DNA of 6,908 nucleotides from Anaerolineales bacterium (GTDB taxonomy: Bacteria; Chloroflexota; Anaerolineae; 4572-78; J111): positions 1-6,908 of the forward strand of contig JAAUSP010000419.1 of NCBI GenBank assembly GCA_012032575.1, in the 5' to 3' direction. Within the stretch, counting starts at the first letter, position 1. Each line of letters begins with the position of its first letter. Below, one piece after another: positions 6,302 to 6,908 of this stretch. A program made the position numbers and the translations under genes. A model generated the notes under the pieces. That model saw only the letters and a list, made by a program, of their open reading frames with translations. It was not told the origin of the DNA and did not search any database.

Positions 6302-6908
6302 TCAGCCTGCCGCGCTCTCCTCCGGCCAGACCAGGGGCACGGTTAGCTCAACCACCACCCCCGGCCCGTCGTCGCGGTTGTAGAGGTTGGCCGTTCCGCC
6401 GGCCTCGGAAACGAGAGAGATGACCAGGGGCAGGCCGAGGCCCATGCCGGGAGCTTCGCCGGTGAAATCCTTTTCACCTGATAATAGGGCGTCCAAACCT
6501 GGGCCAACTGTTCCGGCGAGAGGGTCAGGCCGTCGTCGGTAAAGCGCAGGCGGGCCTCATTGGAGATAAGGCAAACGGCGGAAATCTCGACGGCGGGCGC
6601 GTGGTTAGGGTGAAATTTCTGGGCGTTTTCCAAAATTTCGCGCACCATCAGCTCGACGGCCTGGTGCGACAGGGCGATGTGGGCCTCATCCAACTCCTGC
6701 TGCCCACAGACGGTCACATAAGTTAAGCCCAACTCGGCGCTGATCTCGGCGGTCAGGGTGGGCAGCCGGGCCAGGTCAAAGCTGGTTTCGGGCCGGGCCA
6801 GGCTGGGGGCGGTAAGGAACTGCACAATATCATTAATTTGCCCTTGCAGCCGTTGGGTGGCGCGCAGGGCGCGGCCGAATTCGGCCACCTCTCGGCGGTC
6901 AATTTGGC
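6302..6908 (-). CDS. Sensor histidine kinase, C-terminal part (partial, frameshifted)
   Basis: The gene runs off the right edge of the window, so its sensor region and phosphoacceptor His are not visible. What remains is the second dimerisation helix (ATQRLQGQINDIVQFL) and a kinase-type ATPase domain: N box ILENAQKFHP, G1-like FTDDGLTLSPEQL, F-box region WTPYYQV, and G2 GMGLGLPLVISLV. The G2 part is in another frame; one added base at or next to the A4 run (TTTT 6471-6474 on +) joins them into one frame ending at TGA 6302-6304, with 201 visible residues. The segment is GC-rich and belongs to the host backbone, not the AT-rich island. Its signal and partner regulator cannot be told from here. 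Confidence 0.85.

Overview
The window looks like a stretch of environmental bacterial chromosome. Two GC-rich edges (68% GC by hand count at both 1-60 and 6301-6360) enclose an AT-rich interior (for example 32% GC at 2221-2280). The lineage cannot be fixed from the sequence. A Chloroflexota-like host is a guess from the style of the flanking genes and repeats, not a demonstrated fact. The interior reads as a small acquired defence/accessory island.

Left to right: the C-terminus of a membrane protein (+, 1-137); a hicAB toxin-antitoxin pair (+, 223-811) with its own promoter and a strong terminator; a small unrecognised gene behind a perfect TTGACA -35 (+, 940-1227); then a three-gene block on the minus strand, read from right to left. 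That block starts from a good promoter (5828-5856) and encodes an HNH endonuclease (5694-4723), a large protein with two GHKL ATPase modules, one paraMORC/MutL-like and one histidine-kinase-like (4638-2426), and a receiver-domain protein with a long unrecognised C-terminal region (2400-1245). The roughly 600 bp upstream of this block hold an array of 22-bp-period tandem repeats (5907-6126) and a 93-bp imperfect palindrome (6169-6261). The right edge is the C-terminal half of a sensor histidine kinase (-, 6908-6302).

Proposed working model (inference): the dual-GHKL protein senses a condition or DNA state, signals through His524 to Asp55 of the receiver protein, and acts together with the HNH nuclease, whose N-terminal region may read modified DNA. 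This would be a phosphorelay-coupled restriction-type defence module. It recalls paraMORC ATPases in restriction neighbourhoods and defensive two-component systems such as Detocs, but its composition matches no named system I can recall.

Caution: four single-base losses, all fixed by adding one base at or beside a short homopolymer, interrupt three genes (two in the receiver gene, one in the dual-GHKL gene, one in the right-edge kinase). The uniform pattern suggests sequencing or assembly error more than real decay. The coordinates given for these genes are for the reconstructed reading frames.
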